A stretch of DNA of 34,850 bases, taken from contig JAKPNH010000003.1 in the NCBI GenBank assembly GCA_029548485.1, forward strand, positions 1 to 34,850. The letters are read 5' to 3'. The translations under genes and the position numbers were made by a program. This DNA comes from a bacterium. GTDB lineage: Bacteria > Patescibacteriota > Minisyncoccia > UBA6257 > Colwellbacteraceae. The notes under the pieces were generated by a model that did not search any database, had not been told where the DNA came from, and worked only from the letters and a program-made list of their open reading frames with translations. This document shows positions 7,644-14,659 of the stretch, one piece after another (the stretch's first letter is position 1; every line of letters begins with the position of its first letter).

Positions 7644-8788
7644 TCGATTTCATTTTTCTCGCGCCGATGTTCGTGATCGGGATTATCGCGATTTATACGG
7701 ACATCAAGCGCAACAAAATACCGAATCAGCTCATCGTTTCCGGGTTTATTTGCGCCATTACCCTTTACACCTTTGTTTTCATTTACGACCGCTTTTTCAT
7801 CGGTCTTCAAACAAACCTCGATTATATGATCGAAGTTTTATTGAATACCGCGTCGGCGATGGTCGCGGGATACGTCATTTGGGATCTGAGGCTTTGGTCT
7901 CCGGGCGACGCCAAACTGTTCATGGTCTACGCCGCCCTCCTGCCCCTCAAGTTTTATTCTTCGAGCTTTATCAAGTTTTTCCCGTCCATCAATCTTCTGA
8001 TCAACCTTTTCGTTCCGCTCGTGATCACGATCGTCTTGAAAGCGGGCTTCGTCTACGCCGGAGATTTTTTGGCGAGAAGAAAGATGAAACCGATCGTCGA
8101 AACCGCGGCCTCCAAAGAAGAAAAAAAACAAACCCGCATTTTCCGGTTGAAAAACCTCGGCTATTCCTTGGCGATGTTCTTCACCGTGTTCGTTTTCTTC
8201 CAGATCGTTTCCAGGATGTTTAGCGGAACGATTCTGGCTTCGCTTTTCGGGCACCCGCTTTTCGCTTTTTGTTTCATGATAATCGTATCCGGAAGGCTGA
8301 TGAATCTTTTGAACAAGAACAAATGGTCGAAAAGGCTGGCCATTCTCATCCCCGCGTCCTACCTGATTTACCACGTTTTAATCGGACAATGGCAGTCTGT
8401 TTTGGGCTCGGCGCGCATGGTCGTCATCATGTGGTTCATTTTCAATGTTTTCAAGCAGGCCATTGCTTTTTACGTGCAAACGAGGGAAATTTCGGTTGTT
8501 CCGTTGAATTGCCTGAAAAAGGGAGACATGCCTTGCCCGTCGGCCGAGGTCATCATCAAGTCCAAATTGTCGGTCGTCGGCCGAGTCGACGATCTCGGTT
8601 CGTGGGGCCCGGAAGGATTGAGCCTGGAACAAGTGGCTTTGATATCCTCCATTCCCGCGGAAGAGCAAAAAGCCGATGTCGAGATCTATAAGACATTCTC
8701 CTTCGCCCCTTATATGCTTTTTTCCGCTGTCCTATGCATACTGACGCGAAGTTCTTTGGTGGCGCTTTTGGTCAATTGGATCGGTTAA
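7640..8788 (+). CDS. A24-family (prepilin/preflagellin-type) membrane aspartic peptidase
   Basis: This 382-aa polytopic membrane protein has roughly ten hydrophobic segments. The first catalytic aspartate is Asp21 in YTDIKRNKIPNQL and the second is Asp90 in WSPGDAK, which corresponds to the GxGD motif of type IV prepilin and archaeal preflagellin peptidases. It lacks the bacterial N-terminal cysteine-rich methylase domain. A soluble segment around residues 280-350, containing PLNCLKKGDMPCP, is reminiscent of the archaeal A24 C-terminal domains (by eye). The enzyme would cut after a positively charged leader at the inner membrane face. The start at ATG 7640 overlaps the stop of the preceding radical SAM gene, so it belongs to that operon. 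No pilin gene is present in this window, so the substrate is open. Confidence 0.8.
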   Translation: MIDFIFLAPMFVIGIIAIYTDIKRNKIPNQLIVSGFICAITLYTFVFIYDRFFIGLQTNLDYMIEVLLNTASAMVAGYVIWDLRLWSPGDAKLFMVYAALLPLKFYSSSFIKFFPSINLLINLFVPLVITIVLKAGFVYAGDFLARRKMKPIVETAASKEEKKQTRIFRLKNLGYSLAMFFTVFVFFQIVSRMFSGTILASLFGHPLFAFCFMIIVSGRLMNLLNKNKWSKRLAILIPASYLIYHVLIGQWQSVLGSARMVVIMWFIFNVFKQAIAFYVQTREISVVPLNCLKKGDMPCPSAEVIIKSKLSVVGRVDDLGSWGPEGLSLEQVALISSIPAEEQKADVEIYKTFSFAPYMLFSAVLCILTRSSLVALLVNWIG

Positions 8789-8800
8789 TTTTGTTATAAT
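8768..8800 (+). promoter_or_regulatory. putative promoter before the membrane-anchored gene at 8833
   Basis: A perfect TATAAT lies at 8795-8800, seven bases after the A24 peptidase stop codon. The -35 region is poor (a TTGGTC at 8768 is 21 bases away). It probably marks a new transcription unit and hence the right boundary of the radical SAM operon. Confidence 0.5.
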
Positions 8801-8832
8801 GTCAATGAGCGCCTAAAACAAATTTTAACCAC

Positions 8833-9315
8833 ATGAGAAGAAACATCATTATAATATTGTCCGTCGTATTGTTGGTGGCGGCCGGAGTCGCCTTTTATTT
8901 CTTTGGCGGCCGTTCGAGAGAAACCGAAACTTTGCCGCCGAGCGTCTCGGTTTGGAAAGGCAAACAATTGGTGGCCGATTATTTCGAGTTCCTGATCGAG
9001 GGAGCGATCCAAAACATATCCGCGGAAACGTCTCCGGCCACGATCACCATCGCCGTCAAATTGCCGAGCATTTTCGTGGATCCGGACGCGGAGACGGCCG
9101 ACGTCGTCTGCGAACTCAAAGAGGATGCGGAAATCGTCTTTTACGATTTATCCACGAGAGAGGAAACTTCGGTAACGCTGGCGGATTTGAATGTTTTGAA
9201 CCAAGTGGTGGCCGAACTCGACGGAATCACCAATGTCTCGGTTTTGGACGGGGAACGATGCGTCATCCGCAAGATAAGGAGGATCCTCTCTTTTCCGGGT
9301 TCTCCGGCCGAGTAG
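8833..9315 (+). CDS. membrane-anchored protein of unknown function
   Basis: This is a 160-aa protein with one N-terminal membrane anchor (about residues 4-24, IIIILSVVLLVAAGVAFYFF) followed by a soluble, probably extracytoplasmic domain. The soluble part is predicted beta-rich and contains two cysteines. It has a T-x-A-DL segment followed by short strands, vaguely like DUF5666-type domains, but this is weak. It is preceded by its own TATAAT box and followed 36 bases later by the oxidoreductase genes. Function cannot be assigned. Confidence 0.7.
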   Translation: MRRNIIIILSVVLLVAAGVAFYFFGGRSRETETLPPSVSVWKGKQLVADYFEFLIEGAIQNISAETSPATITIAVKLPSIFVDPDAETADVVCELKEDAEIVFYDLSTREETSVTLADLNVLNQVVAELDGITNVSVLDGERCVIRKIRRILSFPGSPAE

Positions 9316-9351
9316 ACCGAATCTGATATTTCTGTTAGCTTAAAGATCATA

Positions 9352-10992
9352 ATGAAGCGGTCCATTTTGATCGGCGGCGAAGCCGGCAGGGGAGTCGACA
9401 GGACAGCGGCTTTGATCGCCGAGATTTTTTCCGATTGCGGATATTTCTGCTTTGTCTATCGAGATTACGGCTCTTTTATCAAGGGCGGGCACAATTTCAG
9501 TGTCGTCACTATTTCTTCGGAACCGGTTTTTTCCCACGAAGACGAATTCGATCTCATCATCGCCCTCGATAATTCCGCTTTGGAAAAGCACGTCGAATCG
9601 CTAAAGCCATCAGGCAAGGTTTTTTTGAACAGCGACGAAAAACAATCGGCCGAAAACGTCATTTCTGTCGCGGCCGACGGATTCGCCGCCGATAAGAAAG
9701 TCGGCCGCTCTTTCGGGAACAATATTTTCATCGGCGCGGTTTTAGGCTGTTTCGGCTTGGACTGGCGTCGCGGTTTCAAGGCGATTGGCGGCAGATTTTC
9801 CGCGGGCGACGCGGCCGTGGTCAAAGAAGCTTTGCGTTTAGGCCACGAAACTTGGCGAGGAGAGAGTTTCGGGTTCGAACCGAAGTCCCAAAAGCTCAAG
9901 ATATCGACCGGAAACCAGGCGGCGGCAAAAGCCTGCGTCGAAGCCGGACTCGATCTCTGTTTCGCTTATCCGATCACTCCGGCGACCGGATTTGTCGACG
10001 CCCTAAGCCAAAGCGGAAAAGTGACGGTTCATCAGCCGGAAGACGAGATAGCGGCCGTAAACCAAACCTTGGGAGCGGTTTTTTCCGGCGCCATGGCGGC
10101 CACGGCCACTTCCGGAGAAGGAGCCGCTCTGATGGCCGAATCTTTTAGCTTGGCGGCCATGGCCGAGATTCCTTTTGTTCTTTACTGGGCTTCGAGGCTT
10201 GGACCTTCGACCGGAGTCCCTACCTATTCCGGCCAGGGAGACCTGAAATTCGCCCTGAATATCGGGCACGGAGAGTTCCCGCGGGTGGTGGTGGCGCCCG
10301 GAGACGCCAACGAATCTTATTCGCGAACAATGGAAGCTTTTTATTTCGCCTACAAATATCGTTTACCGGTCGTTATATTGACCGACAAGAATTTGGCGGA
10401 AAGCTACTACAATTTCGAAGCTCTGCCTTCGCTCCTCCGGCCGGGAAAATTCCTAGTCAAACCGAAAGCAGGATACAAAAGCTACGCTTTTACCGAGAAC
10501 GGAATCAGCCCGCGCCTCGCGCCGGGGCAAGGCCCGATTGTCCGGGCCACGAGCTACGAACACGACGAATGCGGGCTAACCGTCGAAGATCCGGAAACGA
10601 TCGAGGCGATGAGCGAAAAGCGCTGGAGAAAGGCGAAATTCTTGGAAAAGGAAATCGCGAAATTGCATCCTTGCCGTCTTTACGGCAAGGGGAAAAATCT
10701 GATTGTCGGCTGGGGATCGACCAAGGGCGCGGTCATAGACGCCCTCAAACGATTACCCGGATATTCTTTTCTCCAGATTTCTTATGTCGCGCCGTTTCCG
10801 GCGAGAGAAGTAGAGAAAATCATTAGTAAGGCGAAAAGGACTATCCTTTTGGAAAACAACTCGACCGGACTCCTCGGCCGGATCATCAGGGAGGAGACCG
10901 GCATCGAAATCAAAGAAAAATTACTGAAAAATAACGGCCGGCCGTTCACCGCCGAAGAAATAGCCAAGCGATTGCAAAACCGCTATGCATAA
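9352..10992 (+). CDS. korA: 2-oxoacid:ferredoxin oxidoreductase, fused gamma-alpha subunit
   Basis: This 546-aa protein combines two subunits. The first about 175 residues form the gamma domain (GGEAGRGVDRTA, then YGSFIKGGHN). Residues from about 183 onward form the alpha subunit, with GNQAAAKACVEAG, AYPITPATGF and later GWGSTKGA. The complex oxidatively decarboxylates a 2-oxoacid to acyl-CoA, CO2 and reduced ferredoxin in the cytoplasm. Which 2-oxoacid is used cannot be told from sequence alone. The gene overlaps the beta-subunit gene by 8 bases, so the subunits are co-translated. Gene symbol is by family and not by proven substrate. Confidence 0.85.
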   Translation: MKRSILIGGEAGRGVDRTAALIAEIFSDCGYFCFVYRDYGSFIKGGHNFSVVTISSEPVFSHEDEFDLIIALDNSALEKHVESLKPSGKVFLNSDEKQSAENVISVAADGFAADKKVGRSFGNNIFIGAVLGCFGLDWRRGFKAIGGRFSAGDAAVVKEALRLGHETWRGESFGFEPKSQKLKISTGNQAAAKACVEAGLDLCFAYPITPATGFVDALSQSGKVTVHQPEDEIAAVNQTLGAVFSGAMAATATSGEGAALMAESFSLAAMAEIPFVLYWASRLGPSTGVPTYSGQGDLKFALNIGHGEFPRVVVAPGDANESYSRTMEAFYFAYKYRLPVVILTDKNLAESYYNFEALPSLLRPGKFLVKPKAGYKSYAFTENGISPRLAPGQGPIVRATSYEHDECGLTVEDPETIEAMSEKRWRKAKFLEKEIAKLHPCRLYGKGKNLIVGWGSTKGAVIDALKRLPGYSFLQISYVAPFPAREVEKIISKAKRTILLENNSTGLLGRIIREETGIEIKEKLLKNNGRPFTAEEIAKRLQNRYA

Positions 10993-11743
10993 GAAAAAAG
11001 ACTTGGAGACAAAAATGCCGATCACCTGGTGTCCGGGATGCCCGAACAACGTTATCCTTTACGTCTTGAAATCCGTCCTCAAAGAACTGGTCGACGCGAA
11101 AAAGATCAGGAAGCAGGATATAGTCGTCGTCACCGATATCGGCTGCGCCGGGAAAATATACGACTACCTGGAGGTGAACGCTTTTTACGGATTGCACGGC
11201 CGGGCCATACCGATCGCCACGGGCATCAAGATGGGAAATCCGGGATTGACGGTCATCGCCGTCGCCGGAGACGGCGGAACCTACGGCGAAGGATTGAACC
11301 ATTTGGTTTCGAGCAGCCGGTTGAATCCGGATATCACCGTCATCGTCATCAATAACGGCGTTCTCGCTTTAACCAAAGGCCAACCGACGTCGACCCACCC
11401 GTCGATCGGAGGGGAGCCGATCTTCGATCCCGTTCCTTTGGCTTTGGCAAGCCAGGCGTCTTTTGTCAGCCGGGAAACGGCTTTCGATCTTCGAGACCTC
11501 CAATCGACCGTCAAAGCGGCCATAATGCACAAAGGATTCTCTTTGGTCGACATATTCGAGCCGTGCTTGTCTTATAATAATGACGGCGAACGGATGAAGC
11601 GCGATACGGAAAGAGTCTGCGGAAAAGACATCCAATCCGATTTTGAGGAGAGTTTGAGACCAAAGATCCGAACGGGCGTTTTCCGGAAAATGTCCCGGCC
11701 GACCCTGGAACAAAAACTGCGCCTCTCGAAGAAAAAATCATGA
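10985..11743 (+). CDS. korB: 2-oxoacid:ferredoxin oxidoreductase, beta subunit
   Basis: This 252-aa protein is the thiamine-diphosphate-binding beta subunit. It has WCPGCPNN near the N-terminus, TDIGCAG, the ThDP-binding stretch AGDGGTYGEG followed by VINNG, and IFEPCLSYNND. The four cysteines in those blocks are the expected ligands for the beta-subunit [4Fe-4S] cluster. The usual YGMTGGQ-type sequence reads LALTKGQ here. The start ATG 10985 overlaps the end of the alpha gene, and the stop overlaps the ferredoxin start (ATGA at 11740-11743). Together the three genes form a complete small oxidoreductase. Confidence 0.87.
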   Translation: MHKKKDLETKMPITWCPGCPNNVILYVLKSVLKELVDAKKIRKQDIVVVTDIGCAGKIYDYLEVNAFYGLHGRAIPIATGIKMGNPGLTVIAVAGDGGTYGEGLNHLVSSSRLNPDITVIVINNGVLALTKGQPTSTHPSIGGEPIFDPVPLALASQASFVSRETAFDLRDLQSTVKAAIMHKGFSLVDIFEPCLSYNNDGERMKRDTERVCGKDIQSDFEESLRPKIRTGVFRKMSRPTLEQKLRLSKKKS

Positions 11744-11970
11744 AAAAAATAATCTTGGATTACAAAAAATGCGCTCGTTGCGGACTCTGCGCCAACGTCT
11801 GCCCGGAGGTTTTCGGCTGGGACTCGAAATCATCCGAGCCGTTCTTGAAGAACGGAAGTAAAAAAGAACGGGGAACGGCCTCGGCGGAAACCGACGAGCC
11901 CTGCGCCGAGGAAGCGGCCAGGCTTTGCCCGGTCGCCGCCATCGAAATCGTAAACCCGAAGAAAAAATAA
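11740..11970 (+). CDS. single-cluster ferredoxin, oxidoreductase partner
   Basis: This 76-aa ferredoxin has CARCGLCANVCPEVF at residues 11-25 and LCPVAAIEI near the end. Cysteines 11, 14, 17 and 63 fit the ligand pattern of single [4Fe-4S] ferredoxins of the Pyrococcus type. Cysteines 21 and 55 sit where that family has its disulfide. A basic, Lys-rich segment lies between the two halves. It overlaps the beta-subunit gene and is likely the electron acceptor or a delta subunit. Reduced ferredoxin of this type is a plausible donor for radical SAM clusters encoded upstream. Confidence 0.88.
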   Translation: MKKIILDYKKCARCGLCANVCPEVFGWDSKSSEPFLKNGSKKERGTASAETDEPCAEEAARLCPVAAIEIVNPKKK

Positions 11971-11971
11971 T

Positions 11972-11999
11972 TTGACCTTTTTCCTGGAAGATTTAAAAT
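11972..11999 (+). promoter_or_regulatory. putative sigma-70-type promoter
   Basis: TTGACC at 11972-11977 and TAAAAT at 11994-11999 are separated by 16 bases, immediately after the ferredoxin stop. It would drive the gene starting at 12058 with a leader of about 50 bases. Confidence 0.5.
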
Positions 12000-12057
12000 T
12001 ACAAAAGAGTCGATATTAAAAACCAAAATAGTCGGATCGATAAATTTTAAAAAAATA

Positions 12058-12474
12058 ATGAGAGGCCGTTCCAATAAAAAAATGCAAAAAGCAACCAAGT
12101 GCATCTGCGGAATCATCGTCTTTGTCGTCTTCGTCTGCCTAGGGTTATGGGCGTGGCCGATGACGTCGTGGGCCGATTATTACGCCGTCGCCGTGGAGAC
12201 CGGAGACATTTACTTCGGCAAGCTTGGCCGTTTCCCGAATCTTCAACTGAGAGACGTTTGGTTCCTGCAGCAAACCGGAGACGAGGAAAATCCGTACAGC
12301 CTGGTGAAATTCACGGATTTGCGCTGGGCGCCGGAAGACAAGATCGAATTGAATTATGATCGCGTCGTTTGGATAGTCAGATTGAGCGAAGCCGGCCAGG
12401 TCGCGACTTTCCTGAAAAACCCGGCTTTGCGGCAGTCGAACCCCGTATCGCAGCCGCCGACGGGAACGCCGTAA
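12058..12474 (+). CDS. small exported or membrane-anchored protein, CPR type
   Basis: This 138-aa protein has a basic N-terminus and a hydrophobic segment (CICGIIVFVVFVCLGLWAW) that could be an anchor or signal peptide. A compact domain with YYAVAVETGDIYFGKLGRF and LRDVWFLQ follows. Short proteins of this YYAV-TGD-YFGKL type are common and unnamed in CPR genomes (recalled from experience, not searched). The tail is Pro/Thr-rich. An internal ATG at 12082 is an alternative start that would remove eight basic residues. It is a single-gene unit with a promoter upstream and a hairpin terminator downstream. Function unknown. Confidence 0.75.
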   Translation: MRGRSNKKMQKATKCICGIIVFVVFVCLGLWAWPMTSWADYYAVAVETGDIYFGKLGRFPNLQLRDVWFLQQTGDEENPYSLVKFTDLRWAPEDKIELNYDRVVWIVRLSEAGQVATFLKNPALRQSNPVSQPPTGTP

Positions 12475-12488
12475 CCGCTTCGATAAAG

Positions 12489-12514
12489 ATCCTCCGCAAC
12501 GGCGGGGGATTTTT
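12489..12514 (+). terminator. intrinsic terminator
   Basis: A nine-pair stem (12489-12497 with 12502-12510, one G-T pair) with a four-base loop is followed by a T-run. It lies 15 bases after the stop of the preceding gene. Confidence 0.8.
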
Positions 12515-12540
12515 GAAGCGCGGCCGGGCTGTTGTATAAT
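12513..12540 (+). promoter_or_regulatory. promoter giving a leaderless transcript
   Basis: TTGAAG at 12513-12518 and a perfect TATAAT at 12535-12540 are 16 bases apart. The ATG at 12548 lies only 7 bases after the -10 box, so transcription would start at or next to the start codon. Confidence 0.65.
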
Positions 12541-12547
12541 AAAAGCA

Positions 12548-13219
12548 ATGGCACTTTTAGCTTTATTGCCGATGGCCGCGCTTATCTTCGGATTGTCCTT
12601 GATTTTCTCCTTGCTTCTTTTCCCGTTGTTCCGCTTGCTTTTCCACCGGCTTTTCGTGGAAAACCACGAGCTCGAGATCATAGAAATCTTTCCGGACAAA
12701 GACGAGAAGGCCGTGGCCAAGCTTATCGACAAAATCGATTTCAAAGCGGCCATCGAAATCTCGGTCCGCCATCTGGGCAAAGACGTCGAATACTACATGG
12801 TTGTCCCGAGGGTTTTCCTGGAGCGGGCCAAAAAGTTCGTCAAAGAAGTCTTGCCGAACGCGAGATTCAAAAAGACGGAAGATTATCCGCTTTTCAATTA
12901 TTCGGGCGTCACCTTGGCCAAGGCGGTGGTCGCCGAATCCGAAAACCAGGTCCGCGACATCGATTTCGGAAAGATCGACTTTTCCAAAGTGAACGAAGTC
13001 GGCGAAGGAGCGGTGGTCCAGGTCGTCCACACTCCCCGGGTGCCGGGAGTGAATTTCGAAATCAGGATCTTGTCCTCGGCTCCGAGCGAGTATCAGGCGA
13101 GGGAAATCATGGACGCGATCGCCGATTCCGGATTCAAGGGAATAAAAGTCAGGGAGCCGAAAGACAAAGTGAAGTTTATCCACACGATAAATTTCCGGGA
13201 GCACAGCTTTGGGTTATAA
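12548..13219 (+). CDS. membrane-anchored protein resembling the N-terminal region of CPR conjugation-type ATPase partners
   Basis: This 223-aa protein starts with a long hydrophobic stretch (residues 1-33, one or two membrane segments). A soluble alpha/beta domain follows, with VEYYMVVPRVFLERAKKF and a VLPNARFKKTEDY segment. That pattern resembles the domain preceding VirD4/HerA-like ATPases in CPR genomes (DUF8128-like); this is a by-eye judgement and no ATPase is present here. The start sits 7 bases downstream of a TATAAT, with no room for a Shine-Dalgarno site. The stop codon lies inside the -10 box of the next promoter. Function unknown. Confidence 0.65.
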   Translation: MALLALLPMAALIFGLSLIFSLLLFPLFRLLFHRLFVENHELEIIEIFPDKDEKAVAKLIDKIDFKAAIEISVRHLGKDVEYYMVVPRVFLERAKKFVKEVLPNARFKKTEDYPLFNYSGVTLAKAVVAESENQVRDIDFGKIDFSKVNEVGEGAVVQVVHTPRVPGVNFEIRILSSAPSEYQAREIMDAIADSGFKGIKVREPKDKVKFIHTINFREHSFGL

Positions 13220-13220
13220 T
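13192..13220 (+). promoter_or_regulatory. promoter of the murB leader
   Basis: TTTCCG at 13192-13197 and a perfect TATAAT at 13215-13220 have a 17-base spacer. The -10 box contains the stop codon of the upstream gene. The predicted transcription start near 13227 falls exactly at the first base of the leader stem described next. Confidence 0.65.
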
Positions 13221-13226
13221 TGATTC

Positions 13227-13310
13227 GAGCGGCAGGACGAGCACTCGCTAAACACAAATAGTCTTTACACGAGGTCACCACTGCCGCTCTTTTCGTACAC
13301 GGAGCGTTTT
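13227..13310 (+). ncRNA. candidate structured leader RNA or attenuator upstream of murB
   Basis: A perfect nine-base inverted repeat, GAGCGGCAG (13227-13235) and CTGCCGCTC (13281-13289), encloses about 45 bases with further pairing (GAC with GTC, CTCG with CGAG) and is followed by TTTT. The last bases of the right arm (CGCTC) can pair instead with GAGCG at 13302-13306, which is followed by a second T-run. The two hairpins exclude each other, as in an antiterminator/terminator pair. It could be a murB attenuator, an unknown riboswitch or an independent small RNA. No known RNA family was recognised. Confidence 0.45.
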
Positions 13311-13344
13311 GACTTTTGCGCCGAATAACCGGAGACTATAGACG

Positions 13345-14295
13345 ATGATCATCCAGGAAAACATTCTTCTAAAAAACCACACGAGTTACAAGATCGGCGG
13401 CCCGGCCAGATATTTTATAGAAGCGAAAAGCGTCGCCGAAGTCCAGGAAGCGCTCGAATTTTGGAAAGAAAAAGGAATTGCGCTTTTTGTCTTGGCCGGC
13501 GGAAACAACATTCTCTTCTCCGACGGCGGCTTCGCCGGTTTGGTCTTGAAAATCTCATTGGATTCTGTGAGGCTGTCCGGAGAAGAAATTATAGTCGAAG
13601 CCGGAGCGAAACTTAGCGATGTCGTCGAACTGGCGGCAAAAAACGGCTTAAAAGGAATAGAGTGGGCCGGAGGCTTGCCGGGAACGATCGGCGGCGCGGT
13701 TTTCGGCAACGCCGGCGCCTTCGGCGGAGAGATGAAGGACATAGTGGTCGAAGTGAAAAGCCTCGATATCAGAAATCCGGAAAAAATCGTCTCAAGGGGC
13801 AACAAAGAGTGCGGTTTCGGCTACCGCACGAGCGCTTTCAAGCAAATCAGGAACGAGATTATCCTGGAAATCAAGCTTCGGCTTCAGCAAGGAGACTCCG
13901 AAGAAATAGAAAAAGCCATCAAAGAGCATATCCGCTATCGGATCGAGAGGCAGCCGCTCGAATATCCTTCCGCAGGGAGCACGTTCAAGAACGTCGACGT
14001 CAATCTCGTAAGCGAAGAGCAGAAAAAACAATGGAGCGCGGTCTTGAAAACCGATCCCTTTCCGCTCGTGCCCGTGGCCCATCTTTTTTCCGAGGCCGGG
14101 CTTAAAGGAAAAAAGGTCGGTGGAGCGATGATTTCCGAAAAACATCCGAATTTTTTCATCAATACGGGCGGAGCGACCGCGAGCGACGTGCTCGATCTGA
14201 TTTCGTCGGCCAAGAAAACGATCAAAGAAAGATTCGGAATAGAATTGGAAGAAGAAGTGCAGATAATCGGCGAGAACGGAGGGATAAAATTCTAA
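13345..14295 (+). CDS. murB: UDP-N-acetylenolpyruvoylglucosamine reductase MurB
   Basis: This 316-aa FAD enzyme reduces UDP-GlcNAc-enolpyruvate to UDP-N-acetylmuramate in peptidoglycan precursor synthesis in the cytoplasm. It starts with the typical KNHTSYKIGGPA and has the FAD-binding LAGGNNILFSDGGF and EWAGGLPGTIGGAVFGNAGA blocks. The proton-donor loop is PSAGSTFKN, and EEVQIIGE lies at the C-terminus with the catalytic glutamate region. The serine-type loop and length fit the type II (Gram-positive-like) MurB group. A GGAG lies about 14 bases before the ATG. It is preceded by the structured leader and has no other cell-wall gene adjacent. Confidence 0.95.
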   Translation: MIIQENILLKNHTSYKIGGPARYFIEAKSVAEVQEALEFWKEKGIALFVLAGGNNILFSDGGFAGLVLKISLDSVRLSGEEIIVEAGAKLSDVVELAAKNGLKGIEWAGGLPGTIGGAVFGNAGAFGGEMKDIVVEVKSLDIRNPEKIVSRGNKECGFGYRTSAFKQIRNEIILEIKLRLQQGDSEEIEKAIKEHIRYRIERQPLEYPSAGSTFKNVDVNLVSEEQKKQWSAVLKTDPFPLVPVAHLFSEAGLKGKKVGGAMISEKHPNFFINTGGATASDVLDLISSAKKTIKERFGIELEEEVQIIGENGGIKF

Positions 14296-14485
14296 CGATG
14301 CATATTTTTTGGGCGCGGGAACCGAGGATTCTTTCGTAAGAAAACAAAAATTTTTCCGGAACAAGAAATTTTTGAGTTATCCACATGTTTTTTAAATATC
14401 ATTTGTTCTAAAATTATATCGAAGGTTGATGAAATTGGTTGGTCGACAATTTTTTATCAACTTGTCGTGAATAAAAAAATCTGAA
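14296..14485 (+). other. AT-rich spacer with a perfect DnaA box
   Basis: This gene-free stretch is much richer in A and T than its surroundings. It holds TTATCCACA at 14377-14385, a perfect match to the DnaA-box consensus, next to an AT-rich run, and an eight-base inverted repeat of A/T around a TTCCGGAA palindrome at about 14348-14373. Only one DnaA box was found, so it is not called an origin. It may hold the promoter of the lysine-rich peptide. Confidence 0.5.
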
Positions 14486-14575
14486 ATGGCTAAAAAAGCT
14501 AAGAAGGCCAAAAAAGCGAAGAAGATGACTAAGAAGGCCAAGAAGACAACCAAAAAGACTAAGAAGAGAAAGTAG
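14486..14575 (+). CDS. 29-aa lysine-rich basic peptide (histone-H1-tail-like)
   Basis: This is a 29-codon frame with start ATG and stop TAG, made almost wholly of Ala-Lys-Lys and Thr-Lys-Lys repeats (first residues MAKKAKKAKKAKKM). No acidic or aromatic residue is present. It is followed 12 bases later by a strong terminator, which supports it as an expressed unit. Such low-complexity basic tails are known in histone H1-like bacterial proteins and bind DNA or RNA by charge. It could be a nucleoid-compacting peptide. Alternative readings are a ribosomal-protein-like peptide or a non-coding transcript, but the clean frame and terminator favour a gene. Confidence 0.65.
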   Translation: MAKKAKKAKKAKKMTKKAKKTTKKTKKRK

Positions 14576-14587
14576 TCTTCTGAAAAA

Positions 14588-14627
14588 ATCTCCTTCTTCC
14601 GTTCGCGGGAGGAGGAGATTTTTATTT
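14588..14627 (+). terminator. strong intrinsic terminator
   Basis: A thirteen-pair stem (14588-14600 with 14607-14619, two G-T pairs) with a six-base loop is followed by a T-rich run. It ends the transcript of the lysine-rich peptide gene. Confidence 0.9.
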
Positions 14628-14659
14628 TAGGCGGGTTTTTTCGCCGTTTCGGGCGCCCG

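Noticed and set aside
14296-14485. Chromosomal origin of replication
   Set aside because: Only one DnaA box was found and no dnaA, dnaN or gyrase gene is nearby.
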